Positions 34,489-43,071 of a DNA stretch of 64,000 nt are shown piece by piece (the stretch's first letter is position 1; each line of letters opens with the position of its first letter). The stretch comes from an uncultured Endomicrobiia bacterium (GTDB lineage: Bacteria > Elusimicrobiota > Endomicrobiia > Endomicrobiales > Endomicrobiaceae): positions 45,060-109,059 of the forward strand of contig CALHWY010000020.1 of assembly GCA_938040055.1 (NCBI GenBank). Direction: 5' to 3'. Under the pieces are notes generated by a model. That model saw nothing but the letters and a program-made list of their open reading frames with translations, ran no database searches and had not been told where the DNA came from. The position numbers and the translations under genes are program-made.

Positions 34489-36318
34489 ATGAAAAGAAAT
34501 GATGTAAGAAATGTCGCCATAATAGCTCATGTAGACCATGGAAAGACTACCATAGTGGATTCTCTTCTCAAATATTCCGGACAGTTCGACGTAAAAAACG
34601 GCGGGGCGCAGGACGCCGTGCTGGATTCAAACCCGCTTGAAAGGGAAAGAGGAATAACCATACTTGCCAAATGCACTTCGGTAAATTATAACGGCAATAC
34701 CATTAATATAGTCGACACACCGGGACACGCGGACTTCGGCAGCGAAGTTGAAAGAGTCTTGAAAATGGTCGACGGAGCCGTATTGATGGTAGACGCGGCC
34801 GAAGGCCCTATGCCGCAGACGAGATTTGTTCTACGCAAGGCGCTGGCATTGGGGCTGCGCCCAATAGTCATAGTAAATAAAATGGATAAGCCCCATATCA
34901 ATCCGGGCGCGGTTATAGACGATGTTTTCGATCTGTTTATGAAGCTTGGAGCAAGCGACGAACAACTGGATTTCCCCATTCTTTACGCTTGCGGCCGCGA
35001 CGGCTGGGCCAGTGCGGTTATGGAAAAAAAAGGCGTCGATATCAAACCCGTCTTTGACGCCATACTTTCGCATGTGCCGGCCCCGGCGGTCGATGAAGGC
35101 AAACCTTTGCAGATGCAGATAACAATGCTTGACTACAATAATTTTCTCGGACGCGTCGGAATAGGAAGAATATTGAACGGAAAAATAAAAAAAGGACAGC
35201 CTGTGGCCATGGCAAAAGACGAAAAAGAAGCCGCTTCCCCAAAAATATCCAAAGCCGTAAGAATAGACAGGTTTTCCGGTCTTGGAAAAATTGAAGTCGA
35301 AGAGGCGCGGGCGGGAGATATAGTCGCGATATCCGGCCTTGAAGGCGTTGAAGTGGGAGACACAGTCTGTTCTATATACGATATTTTGCCTCTCCCCCCG
35401 ATGAGCATAGACGAACCGACCGTTTCTATGGACTTTCTCGTCAACGATTCGCCTTTTGCCGGCAGGGAAGGGAAGTTTCTTACAAGCCGTCATCTTAAGG
35501 CGAGGCTTGAAAAAGAAGCGCAGACGAATGTCGGATTAAAAGTGGAGCAGCTCGAAGGAGAAGGACGCTTTAAAGTATCCGGCAGAGGAGAGCTTCATCT
35601 TACGGTTTTGATAGAAACGATGAGAAGGGAAGGCTTTGAACTTGCAGTTTCTTCTCCCGAGGTTATTTATAAGCAGAAAGGCGGAAAACTTTACGAACCC
35701 ATGGAATTTCTTACCCTGGACATTGACGGCGGTTGTCAGGGAACGGTTTTTGAGCTTGCCGGAAAAAGAGCGGCGAAACTTGAAAATATGGTTGCGGAAG
35801 ACGGCGGCAGGATCCGCCTTGAATATATCATTCCTTCAAGAGCGCTTATAGGCTTTAAGAATGAATTTCTTACAAGCACCAAAGGCGAAGGCATAATGCA
35901 TCACAGCTTTTATGATTATATGCCTAAAGTGCATGTCGACAATCTCAGAAAAAACGGCGTTTTCATAGCGCTTGAACCCGGCAGAACCACGGCTTACGCT
36001 TTGGACAATCTGCAAAGCGGAGGCATTTTTTTTGTGGATCCCGGAGTTGAAGTTTACGCCGGAATGATAGTGGGACAGAACTCAAGAGACAAAGATTTGG
36101 TGGTAAACCCGTGCAAAACAAAAAAACTGACGAATATGAGAAGCAAAAGCGCTGACGACGCGGCGGTGCTGACTCCTCCGGTAAAGTTCAGCCTTGAACA
36201 GGCCGTAGAATATATCGCTCCGGACGAACTGGTTGAAATCACCCCTTCTTCCATCAGGCTCAGGAAAAAAGAGCTTAACCATCTGGCAAGAAAAAGATCC
36301 GCAAAGAATGAAGAATAA
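34489..36318 (+). CDS. typA: Ribosome-associated GTPase TypA/BipA
   Basis: 609-residue translational GTPase that acts in 50S assembly and stress or cold adaptation. G1 is AHVDHGKTTIVDSLL, the switch region is NPLERERGITI, G3 is DTPGHADF and G4 is NKMDKP. EF-G-like domains and the BipA-specific C-terminal domain follow (STKGEGIMHHSFYDYMP, NPCKTKKLTNMRSKSADD). It is the first plus-strand gene after 33 kb of minus-strand genes. No Shine-Dalgarno is visible before the ATG; the four-codon leader ORF overlapping it may supply ribosomes. Confidence 0.96.
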   Translation: MKRNDVRNVAIIAHVDHGKTTIVDSLLKYSGQFDVKNGGAQDAVLDSNPLERERGITILAKCTSVNYNGNTINIVDTPGHADFGSEVERVLKMVDGAVLMVDAAEGPMPQTRFVLRKALALGLRPIVIVNKMDKPHINPGAVIDDVFDLFMKLGASDEQLDFPILYACGRDGWASAVMEKKGVDIKPVFDAILSHVPAPAVDEGKPLQMQITMLDYNNFLGRVGIGRILNGKIKKGQPVAMAKDEKEAASPKISKAVRIDRFSGLGKIEVEEARAGDIVAISGLEGVEVGDTVCSIYDILPLPPMSIDEPTVSMDFLVNDSPFAGREGKFLTSRHLKARLEKEAQTNVGLKVEQLEGEGRFKVSGRGELHLTVLIETMRREGFELAVSSPEVIYKQKGGKLYEPMEFLTLDIDGGCQGTVFELAGKRAAKLENMVAEDGGRIRLEYIIPSRALIGFKNEFLTSTKGEGIMHHSFYDYMPKVHVDNLRKNGVFIALEPGRTTAYALDNLQSGGIFFVDPGVEVYAGMIVGQNSRDKDLVVNPCKTKKLTNMRSKSADDAAVLTPPVKFSLEQAVEYIAPDELVEITPSSIRLRKKELNHLARKRSAKNEE

Positions 36319-36350
36319 ATGCATTAGCGCAGATTTTGATTTTATTATAT

Positions 36351-36374
36351 AATTGGTTTATGTTATATCCAATT
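36351..36374. repeat. Inverted repeat upstream of the ParA-like gene
   Basis: Perfect 6-bp arms AATTGG (36351-36356) and CCAATT (36369-36374), 12 bases apart, 20 bases before the parA-like start and overlapping a TATAAT at 36348-36353 that lacks a good -35. The position suits an operator for autorepression, but short AT-rich repeats can arise by chance. Confidence 0.35.
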
Positions 36375-36393
36375 CATTACGGGAGAAATGATA

Positions 36394-37455
36394 ATGACAA
36401 AAACGATTACTTTTTTCAATCACAAGGGAGGTGTCGGAAAAACGACTCTTATTCATAATCTGGCTTTTGCGCTTGCCGATCTGGGACATAAAGTTTTATT
36501 GATAGACTCCGATCCCCAAATGAATTTAACTGCATTAATGTACGGGCTGTCTACAAACATCGATTATTCTACAGAAGACACTTCAAAATGGAGTCAAAAT
36601 ACGAAAAAATATATATCTTTATACGAACATCTTAACGTTTATTTAAAGGATAAAGCATGCAGCAAACCGAAGTTTAACGTTCAATCCCGTGAAAAAAAAG
36701 GGTACATTGATTTAATATCCGGAGCTATTAACCTTTCCGTTATGGAAGGAGATTTATATCCCATTATAAAAAGCTCCAACCCTTACACTCAAAGCATTCC
36801 GCATAGATTTGAAACCGCCGTTAAAGATGTTAAAGATAATAACAATAATACGTATGATTATATTTTAATAGATACTTCTCCCAGCGCGAGCAGTATAGTA
36901 AATTCATTAATGATAATGTCGAGCGACTACTTCATATCCCCTGTTTCTCCGTCTTTTTTTTCTTTACAGGCTATTGATAATTTAAGTGAAATTTTTAGAA
37001 CATGGATTTCGTTATTATCCCCGTATAAAACAACCATAGGATTTGAAGGATTGAGCTTTAATGTAAAATTTTTAGGGATAGTGGTGCAACTGGCCAAGAG
37101 ATTTAAAGGTTACACCGAAGCTACGGAACAATGGATAAAGGATTTAAACACCAGCGTAAAGAATTTTCAGAAGTACATGTCGACTTTAGCAATGACGGTT
37201 ACGGAAGATGAATTCAACGGTATTTTTGCCGAAAACATTCCGTTTATAATTGAAAAATGCTGCGATTTCACGCAGCAACTGAGAACTATTGCCGAAAAAG
37301 AAGGAATCCCCGTCATATATCTGACTCCTGAAATATGCAGGAAACACAATTCAAAAATCGACATGAGCAAAAGCGACAATCAGTATAAACTTGCCTTTGA
37401 CAGCATAAATACTTCATACAGAAGAATCGCTTCTAATTTATCCTCTTTAAAATAA
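36394..37455 (+). CDS. Orphan ParA/Soj-like ATPase
   Basis: 353 residues from the ATG at 36394, which has GGGAG eight bases upstream; an ATG two codons earlier is too close to it. The deviant Walker A FFNHKGGVGKTTLIHNLA and LLIDSDPQMN define the ParA/MinD ATPase group, which forms dimers on DNA or membrane to position cargo. IDTSPSASSIVNSLM holds the Walker B region. It is larger than chromosomal Soj (~255) and has no ParB, centromere array or plasmid genes beside it. Codons are more AT-rich than in neighbours (many AAT, ATA, TTA), suggesting acquisition. The cargo is unknown. Confidence 0.82.
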   Translation: MTKTITFFNHKGGVGKTTLIHNLAFALADLGHKVLLIDSDPQMNLTALMYGLSTNIDYSTEDTSKWSQNTKKYISLYEHLNVYLKDKACSKPKFNVQSREKKGYIDLISGAINLSVMEGDLYPIIKSSNPYTQSIPHRFETAVKDVKDNNNNTYDYILIDTSPSASSIVNSLMIMSSDYFISPVSPSFFSLQAIDNLSEIFRTWISLLSPYKTTIGFEGLSFNVKFLGIVVQLAKRFKGYTEATEQWIKDLNTSVKNFQKYMSTLAMTVTEDEFNGIFAENIPFIIEKCCDFTQQLRTIAEKEGIPVIYLTPEICRKHNSKIDMSKSDNQYKLAFDSINTSYRRIASNLSSLK

Positions 37456-37941
37456 TATGATTGTTACCTTTATCAACTGCCTTGGATTACGGACTTATGT
37501 CAGTCTAAAAACATAATATAAAAAACATCGCGGCATTACGGAAAACCGGAAGCGGATCAAAAAACATTTATATGCGAATACCGAGCCGTTGAGCCTTTTT
37601 TGCGGTCCCCGGCAAAAAAAACACAGCCCGTTTCGCCGCTCTGACAACGGCAAGAAGTGCGGCTTGCGGACAAACGTTAACAGACACTCATATGAAAAAG
37701 GGTGATTTGAGAGTTTTAGTGAAGATATTAAAGAAAATCCGCACATTGCAGAAACGGTAAAAATGCCGAAAAAAGCGGAGAGCGGACGGTCCTTTAGATC
37801 CGTCAAATGCCGTCTCGAGCCCATATTTGCGGTTAAACCGGACAGGCCGGAAATTTTTCGCGAAAAACAAAAACAGAAAAAAAAAGTTTATCCCCCTTTC
37901 CCCTCTGTTTTTTTATAAAAACTTTCGCGGTTTAAAACCGT
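37456..37941. other. Gene-free stretch between the ParA-like gene and the autotransporter
   Basis: 486 bases between convergent genes with no convincing gene. A palindrome CGGTTTTAAACCG at 37928-37940, just after the autotransporter stop, is followed on the minus strand by a T-rich stretch and may be a weak terminator for it. A 109-codon minus-strand frame crosses 37495-37824 but has no recognised domain or ribosome-binding site. Confidence 0.4.
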
Positions 37942-40900
37942 TTACTCTATAACTATAACAACTCTTCTATTGGCCATTCTTCCGGCCTCGTCTTCATTGG
38001 AAGCCGCCGGCAAAACGGAAGACAGCCCGGTATAAGACATTTTTTCCGGGGGAATGCCGTTTCTTAAAAATTCGTCATATACGGCCCTGGCTCTCAATCT
38101 GGAAAGTTTTTTAGGCGTCTTTTCCGTTGAATCCGCATGCCCTTCTATTGATATTTTTTTGTACTCGTATTTCTTTACCGCGCCGCTCTGTTTGCCGAGC
38201 TCGATTGTCCAGTGGGGAGACAAATCGTATTTTTCCGGCATAAATCTTACTTCAAAAGACTCGATTACGGGCTTAAGCATTCTGTCCTCGGCTTCTTTTT
38301 TCTTTTTTGCCAGCTCCTCATCGCTTATCTCGCCCGAAGTTTTGCTTTTTCTTTCGGACTGTTCCCGCGTATTCTTAATCCGCATGCTCCTAATCTCTTC
38401 CTGTCTGGCTTTTTCTTTTTCCGCCATTCTTTTTGCTTCTTCGCTTTTTTGCTGTTCGGCAAGCATTATTTCATATTCGATTATTTTTGCATTGTCCGGT
38501 TTTGTTGCGGAAACGTCCGCGGAACCGTCATTTACTTCGCCGTCCCGCGGAAGAATCTCAATTTTTTTCTGCGCTTTTTCCTTTTTCGGTTTTGCTTTTT
38601 GCGCTTTTAAGTATTCTTTTTCATAAGCTTTTATTTGCGCGTCTATCTGTTTTTGTTCTTCTTTTATTTTTTTTCTTTCTTCTTTCAGTTTCTTTTCCAA
38701 GGCGATGCCGCTTTGTTCGCCTGAAATTTCGGAAAAATTCCGTTCGCGCGCAGTTTGTCCGGCAGCCTCTTTTTCCGTTTCCTCCGGCAGCTTCGCATTT
38801 TCACCGCCGGCTGTTAAGGCGCCGTCATCTGCGTCATATACGTCTTCTTCCGCATGCTTTTTTGTTTCCATATCCCGCCTGCCGGGCTTTTCCGCGAAAG
38901 CGCCCGCCCGGAAAGACAAGCTCAATCCGATATTGCCGTAAATATTGCGGTATTTATCCGCGGCATAAAAACCCGTGCCTGTAAAAAGCTTCAGGGCCGG
39001 CGTCAGGCGCATATATCCTCCGGCATTTACTCCGAAAGCGTTTATACCTTCTTCGCTGCCCCTTGCCGCAAATATTTTTCCGGAGCCGGCAAATTTGCTT
39101 CTGATTTCCGGCAGATTTCCCGTAAACAAAATCTTATATTCTCCGTTGATATGCCAGCCCGCACTTTCTTTGCGCCGGTTAATTCCGACTCCCGCCCTTG
39201 CCGATATCCTTTGGTAAGCGTCCTGCAAAACTATAAGATCAAGACTTTTCGCTCCGCTTTCTTTGATTTCGCCGTAATTTGAATTTCTTATCCGCATTCC
39301 CGCATAATATCTCAAACCGGTATCATCCGCCAGCCGCATTTTAACCGCGCCTTCGATATCCGCGTCTACCGTTACGGCGCTGAAAGAGGCTTTCGTTTTT
39401 CTGCCGAAAAAAGGCAGAGATCTTTCCGTGTCGCAGTTGTCAAAACTTGCCGACAATAAAGCTTTCAGTTCCCAGCCGCTTCTTATGTACCCGCCGTACA
39501 GTCCCGCCGCGGCATTGATGACGTCGGCGCTGTTGTCTTTGTCCTGGGAAATATCATGTTTATTAAACTTGCCGCATATGCCAAGCAGCATATCGCCGCT
39601 CCCCAAAAACATATCATAGCCCGCTGCAACCCCCGCGGCTTTATCGGCATAATTTTTTAAAGAATTATCATCGGCTCCGTTTTCGGACGCATTTGCCCTG
39701 CCACGCGCCCATATGCCTTTTTTTGTATTTTCGTCATCGCTTTCTTTTGCTATCCTGTCATATATTTCAGCGCTTTCAAAAACATTTCCGCCGCTTCTTA
39801 TGACATTGGCCAGGAAATAACCGGCCGACTGCGATAAAGCGTTCTTGCGCTTTTGCGCGTCTTTGGCGGATTCTATAAGAGATATTACAATATCCATATC
39901 TTCATTTTCTTTAACGATATCCGAAAGTTCGTCATAAACTGCCGCCGTCTGTTTCTGGTTGAAAGAAAGCCCCTGAATTGAGCTGAAATCGGTTTTTATA
40001 TTCTTTCCGTATAAAGTAAGCGTTATCCAGTTATCGAACAGATCCCCGTAATGTATTTTAGGATTATCGGTAATAGTTGTCGTCGTTGACAAGTCAATGC
40101 CCGAAACGGAAACGGAGCTGAATTTTCCGTTTACCCGCCCCCGGTAAGAAATAAGCTTGAACGTTTTCCTTCTGAAATTATCATCGGAAGAATCTATGAA
40201 AGTCTTTAAAACGCTTGTCGAAGAATTCAACAAGACGTTCTCTTCAACAATGATCCGGTCGCTCGAGTTTTCGGAACTGAAAATATCCATCCGAAGCTCT
40301 CCTGAAGAGGAAAAATTTTTCGCCTCTATTATATTTTTGAATCCGTTATTTATATTCACTACGGATTTATTTTCAATTTGTCCGGCTTTAAGACCGGCTT
40401 CGTTTTTGAGATTGAAATTTCCTTCATTAATAATGTCGGCATAATTAGAAAAAGAGTTCATATATAAATTGAACCGTCCTCCTCCCCGGAAAATAAAGCG
40501 CGCGTTTTTTCCGCTTCCGGCTATAGCGTCATACATTTCCGTAGCGCCGCCGTTTTCATTATTAAAGATAACCGTGCTGTTGTCGCCCGCGTATACTGCA
40601 TCGCCGCCGTTTAAACCCGAATTGTTTTTAAAAACCGTCTTCTTGTCCGCATTTGTTTTAAAAGTAACGACAGAACTTTCGGCATAAACCGCTCCGCCGA
40701 GTCCGGAAGAGCGGTTGCCGTCAAAAACAGCGTCGGTAAATGAGACGTCGGAATTATTCGTTATGTAAGCTGCACCGCCTTTATCGCGGGATTCATTTCC
40801 GGAAAATAAAGCTCTTTTTTCAAACCGGACCCGCGCGCCGTCGCAATATAAAAATCCGCCATTATACGCGCTGTTTCCCGACGCTTTAAAACTATCGCCT

Positions 40901-42873
40901 GAAAACGCAGCCGAAGCGCCTGCGGCAAGAGATACGGCGCCGCCGTTTCTTCCGGCTTTATTATAAGAAATATCGCTATCCGTCCCTGAAAAAAGCAGTT
41001 TCGCCGCCCGGCCCGCGGCTATCGCTCCTCCGTCGGTTTTAGCGGTATTGCTTATCAAAATAACCGCGCCGAATCCGGTCTGATCCGAACTTTCAGTATA
41101 TAAAAATCCTCCTGAACCATTTTCGGATTTATTGCCCGCCGCCGTTAGAGCGGTTGCTGAAAAATCGGCTGAGGAAGCGTTTTGTAAATATATTGCTCCG
41201 CCGGAGCCGGAAACGCAGTTTCCGGAAAAAGCCAGCTTCTCTACATTTGAAAATTTTATCAAAGAATCCGCATCGGCATAAATTGCGCCGCCCGACGCCG
41301 CTTTATTGCCGGCAAATGTTACATTTTCGCTGCCGGAAAAGTTCATAGACGCGCCGCCTCCGGCATAAACGGCTCCGCCTCTTCCGGCCAGCGCCGAATT
41401 ATCGTAAAAAGCGATGTCTTTTCCTCCCGTAAAGTTAATGTCCGCAGTGGAAAAAGATATCGCGCCTCCCCAGCCTTGCGTGACGGCATTGCCGGAAAAT
41501 ACAATCCCGGAATTGATAAAATCCATTTTAGATTTTCCGGCGGCGTCTGCTAACAGTGATATCGCTCCGCCGGAACCGTTGCCGGACTCTATGATATTGG
41601 AGGTAAAAGAAACCGTGCTGCCGGTAAAAGTCATTCGCGTATTATTGGCATAAATCGCTCCGCCGGAACCGTTTTCGGACTTATTGTCTAAAAACGATAC
41701 GGCGCTTGCATTAAAATTATATTCGGAGTTATAGGAATAAATCGCTCCGCCGGACCTGACGGCGTCGGTTCCGCCGGCAATATTATACTCAAACAGCACA
41801 TCCGAACTCCGAAAAGAAACTCCGGCTGCGCCGCTGGAATAAATGCCTCCTCCGGCGGAAGCGGTATTGCTCGCAATATGAACCGTTGCGTTCTCAAAAC
41901 CAATGTTCCGGTTTTTAATATACAAAAATCCGCCGAATCCTCCGGAAAGAGCCTGATTCTCATAAGCTTGTACCATACCGCCGGTAAATTTTGCTCCGGC
42001 AAATTCAAGATAAACGGCGCCGCCGCCCGCCGATATAGATTTGTTTTTATCGAATTTCAGCATTGAATTTGTAAATTCCAAAACCGAGTTGTTTGCGGCA
42101 TATAAGGCGCCGCCTTGTGCGGAAATATTTTCTTGAAAAGCAAATATGCTGTCTTTTGCCGAAAAAACCGACGAATCGTACAAAGCCGCCGCGCCGCCGG
42201 CGCCGCCGGCCGTATTGTTTGAGAAAGTTACCGCGCTTGACATAAAACTTATGCCGCTTTCGCTTCCATGCGCATATATCGCGCCGCCGCGCCCCGAATC
42301 GCCATCGGCCCGATTGCCGCTGAATATCATAGTGCCGTTTTTAAAATCAGCGCCGGACTTGTCGCTAAGAAATACGGCGCCGCCCGCTCCGCTGAATGTA
42401 TTATTTGTAAAATTCATCTTTCCCGAAGCTTCTATTATGATATTTTCACCTTTAACAGCTCTATTGTTGCCGTCAAAAGAAACATTTTCCAAATTCAATT
42501 TGGTATTTCTATTATTACTCTCTGAAACCAAATAAACCGCGCCGTCCGAATGTTTCATATTATTGATAGACAAATTGTAAATATCCAAATTTTTAGGAAA
42601 GGAAAAAAACAAAACTTGCTTATTCCGTATTTTTAATCCGCAATTGCCGGAACCGCTTAGAATATTATCATTGCCTTTGATAGTTTTACTGCCTCCGTTT
42701 GTGTTCCAAAACGGCTGTGTGTTATCTAATACAATATCGTTTACGATATTGAGAATGTTGGTCGAATTTTCAAATTTTTCTTTAAAATCATTCGGACTGC
42801 TTATATTATCTCCCATTGCCTGAAAAGCGCAAAGAAGCAGTAAAAATAGCGATAATACGGATATTTTTTTCAT
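37942..42873 (-). CDS. Giant Pmp-like autotransporter with C-terminal OmpA domain
   Basis: 1643 residues. Signal peptide at 1-22 (ISVLSLFLLLLCAFQAMG). From about 150 to 740 lies a passenger made of many copies of GGA[IVLF]Y plus FxxN motifs, as in chlamydial polymorphic membrane proteins and other beta-helix adhesins. A stalk follows to about 1000. An autotransporter-type barrel spans about 1050-1324 (GIWARGRAN to GLSLSFRAGAF, with a terminal aromatic). Then comes a ~180-residue highly charged Lys/Glu helix and an OmpA-like peptidoglycan-binding domain (EGHADSTEKTPKKLSRLRARAVYDE, GRMANRRV) at about 1530-1643. Barrels normally end such proteins; here a periplasmic anchor is added. Probably a surface adhesin tied to the cell wall. 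Confidence 0.88.
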   Translation of the reverse strand: MKKISVLSLFLLLLCAFQAMGDNISSPNDFKEKFENSTNILNIVNDIVLDNTQPFWNTNGGSKTIKGNDNILSGSGNCGLKIRNKQVLFFSFPKNLDIYNLSINNMKHSDGAVYLVSESNNRNTKLNLENVSFDGNNRAVKGENIIIEASGKMNFTNNTFSGAGGAVFLSDKSGADFKNGTMIFSGNRADGDSGRGGAIYAHGSESGISFMSSAVTFSNNTAGGAGGAAALYDSSVFSAKDSIFAFQENISAQGGALYAANNSVLEFTNSMLKFDKNKSISAGGGAVYLEFAGAKFTGGMVQAYENQALSGGFGGFLYIKNRNIGFENATVHIASNTASAGGGIYSSGAAGVSFRSSDVLFEYNIAGGTDAVRSGGAIYSYNSEYNFNASAVSFLDNKSENGSGGAIYANNTRMTFTGSTVSFTSNIIESGNGSGGAISLLADAAGKSKMDFINSGIVFSGNAVTQGWGGAISFSTADINFTGGKDIAFYDNSALAGRGGAVYAGGGASMNFSGSENVTFAGNKAASGGAIYADADSLIKFSNVEKLAFSGNCVSGSGGAIYLQNASSADFSATALTAAGNKSENGSGGFLYTESSDQTGFGAVILISNTAKTDGGAIAAGRAAKLLFSGTDSDISYNKAGRNGGAVSLAAGASAAFSGDSFKASGNSAYNGGFLYCDGARVRFEKRALFSGNESRDKGGAAYITNNSDVSFTDAVFDGNRSSGLGGAVYAESSVVTFKTNADKKTVFKNNSGLNGGDAVYAGDNSTVIFNNENGGATEMYDAIAGSGKNARFIFRGGGRFNLYMNSFSNYADIINEGNFNLKNEAGLKAGQIENKSVVNINNGFKNIIEAKNFSSSGELRMDIFSSENSSDRIIVEENVLLNSSTSVLKTFIDSSDDNFRRKTFKLISYRGRVNGKFSSVSVSGIDLSTTTTITDNPKIHYGDLFDNWITLTLYGKNIKTDFSSIQGLSFNQKQTAAVYDELSDIVKENEDMDIVISLIESAKDAQKRKNALSQSAGYFLANVIRSGGNVFESAEIYDRIAKESDDENTKKGIWARGRANASENGADDNSLKNYADKAAGVAAGYDMFLGSGDMLLGICGKFNKHDISQDKDNSADVINAAAGLYGGYIRSGWELKALLSASFDNCDTERSLPFFGRKTKASFSAVTVDADIEGAVKMRLADDTGLRYYAGMRIRNSNYGEIKESGAKSLDLIVLQDAYQRISARAGVGINRRKESAGWHINGEYKILFTGNLPEIRSKFAGSGKIFAARGSEEGINAFGVNAGGYMRLTPALKLFTGTGFYAADKYRNIYGNIGLSLSFRAGAFAEKPGRRDMETKKHAEEDVYDADDGALTAGGENAKLPEETEKEAAGQTARERNFSEISGEQSGIALEKKLKEERKKIKEEQKQIDAQIKAYEKEYLKAQKAKPKKEKAQKKIEILPRDGEVNDGSADVSATKPDNAKIIEYEIMLAEQQKSEEAKRMAEKEKARQEEIRSMRIKNTREQSERKSKTSGEISDEELAKKKKEAEDRMLKPVIESFEVRFMPEKYDLSPHWTIELGKQSGAVKKYEYKKISIEGHADSTEKTPKKLSRLRARAVYDEFLRNGIPPEKMSYTGLSSVLPAASNEDEAGRMANRRVVIVIE
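40650..42425 (-). repeat. GGA[IVL]Y/FxxN repeat region of the autotransporter passenger
   Basis: Protein-level repeats of 25-40 residues, each ending in GGAIY, GGAVY or GGALY with an FSGN, FSNN or FAGN motif between. About eighteen units can be counted by eye. The coding DNA is divergent, so the array looks old and under selection rather than freshly expanded. Confidence 0.8.
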
Positions 42874-42914
42874 TTTGCCGTTGGAAATCCTTATATATAA
42901 TTATTGTCATCTTT

Positions 42915-42943
42915 ATTGTAAAAAAAAAACAATTCGAAAACAA
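42915..42943 (-). promoter_or_regulatory. Candidate promoter of the autotransporter gene
   Basis: Minus-strand TTGTTT (42943-42938), 17 bases, TACAAT (42920-42915). The spacer holds a run of nine T that could make expression length-variable. The gene's Shine-Dalgarno (AAGGA) is farther than usual from its ATG. Confidence 0.45.
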
Positions 42944-43000
42944 TAGCCGCGTTTATGGCGTTTCATATTGTTTTTACAGTCATTTTTATTATTGCAGACG

Positions 43001-43030
43001 CAAAAAATCCGCCGGACGCAAAACCGGCGG
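43001..43030 (-). terminator. Intrinsic terminator of the LPS/CDF operon
   Basis: Minus-strand 7-bp stem CCGCCGG/CCGGCGG (43030-43024 with 43015-43009), 8-base loop, then ATTTTTT. It lies 42 bases after the CDF stop codon. Confidence 0.8.
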
Positions 43031-43071
43031 GAGATTTATGGAGTTTTGTTTAAAGTAATTGTCATTTAATG

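Noticed and set aside
36325..36353. Sigma70 promoter for the ParA-like gene
   Set aside because: TATAAT is present but nothing resembling a -35 lies 16-18 bases upstream; only the inverted repeat is reported.
37495..37824. 109-codon minus-strand frame downstream of the ParA-like gene
   Set aside because: Rich in Arg, Phe and Cys with no domain or ribosome-binding site; probably chance, though decay of a gene cannot be excluded.
38054..38984. Long plus-strand frames opposite the OmpA/charged region
   Set aside because: Antisense of Lys/Glu-rich codons naturally gives open Phe/Leu/Ser frames.
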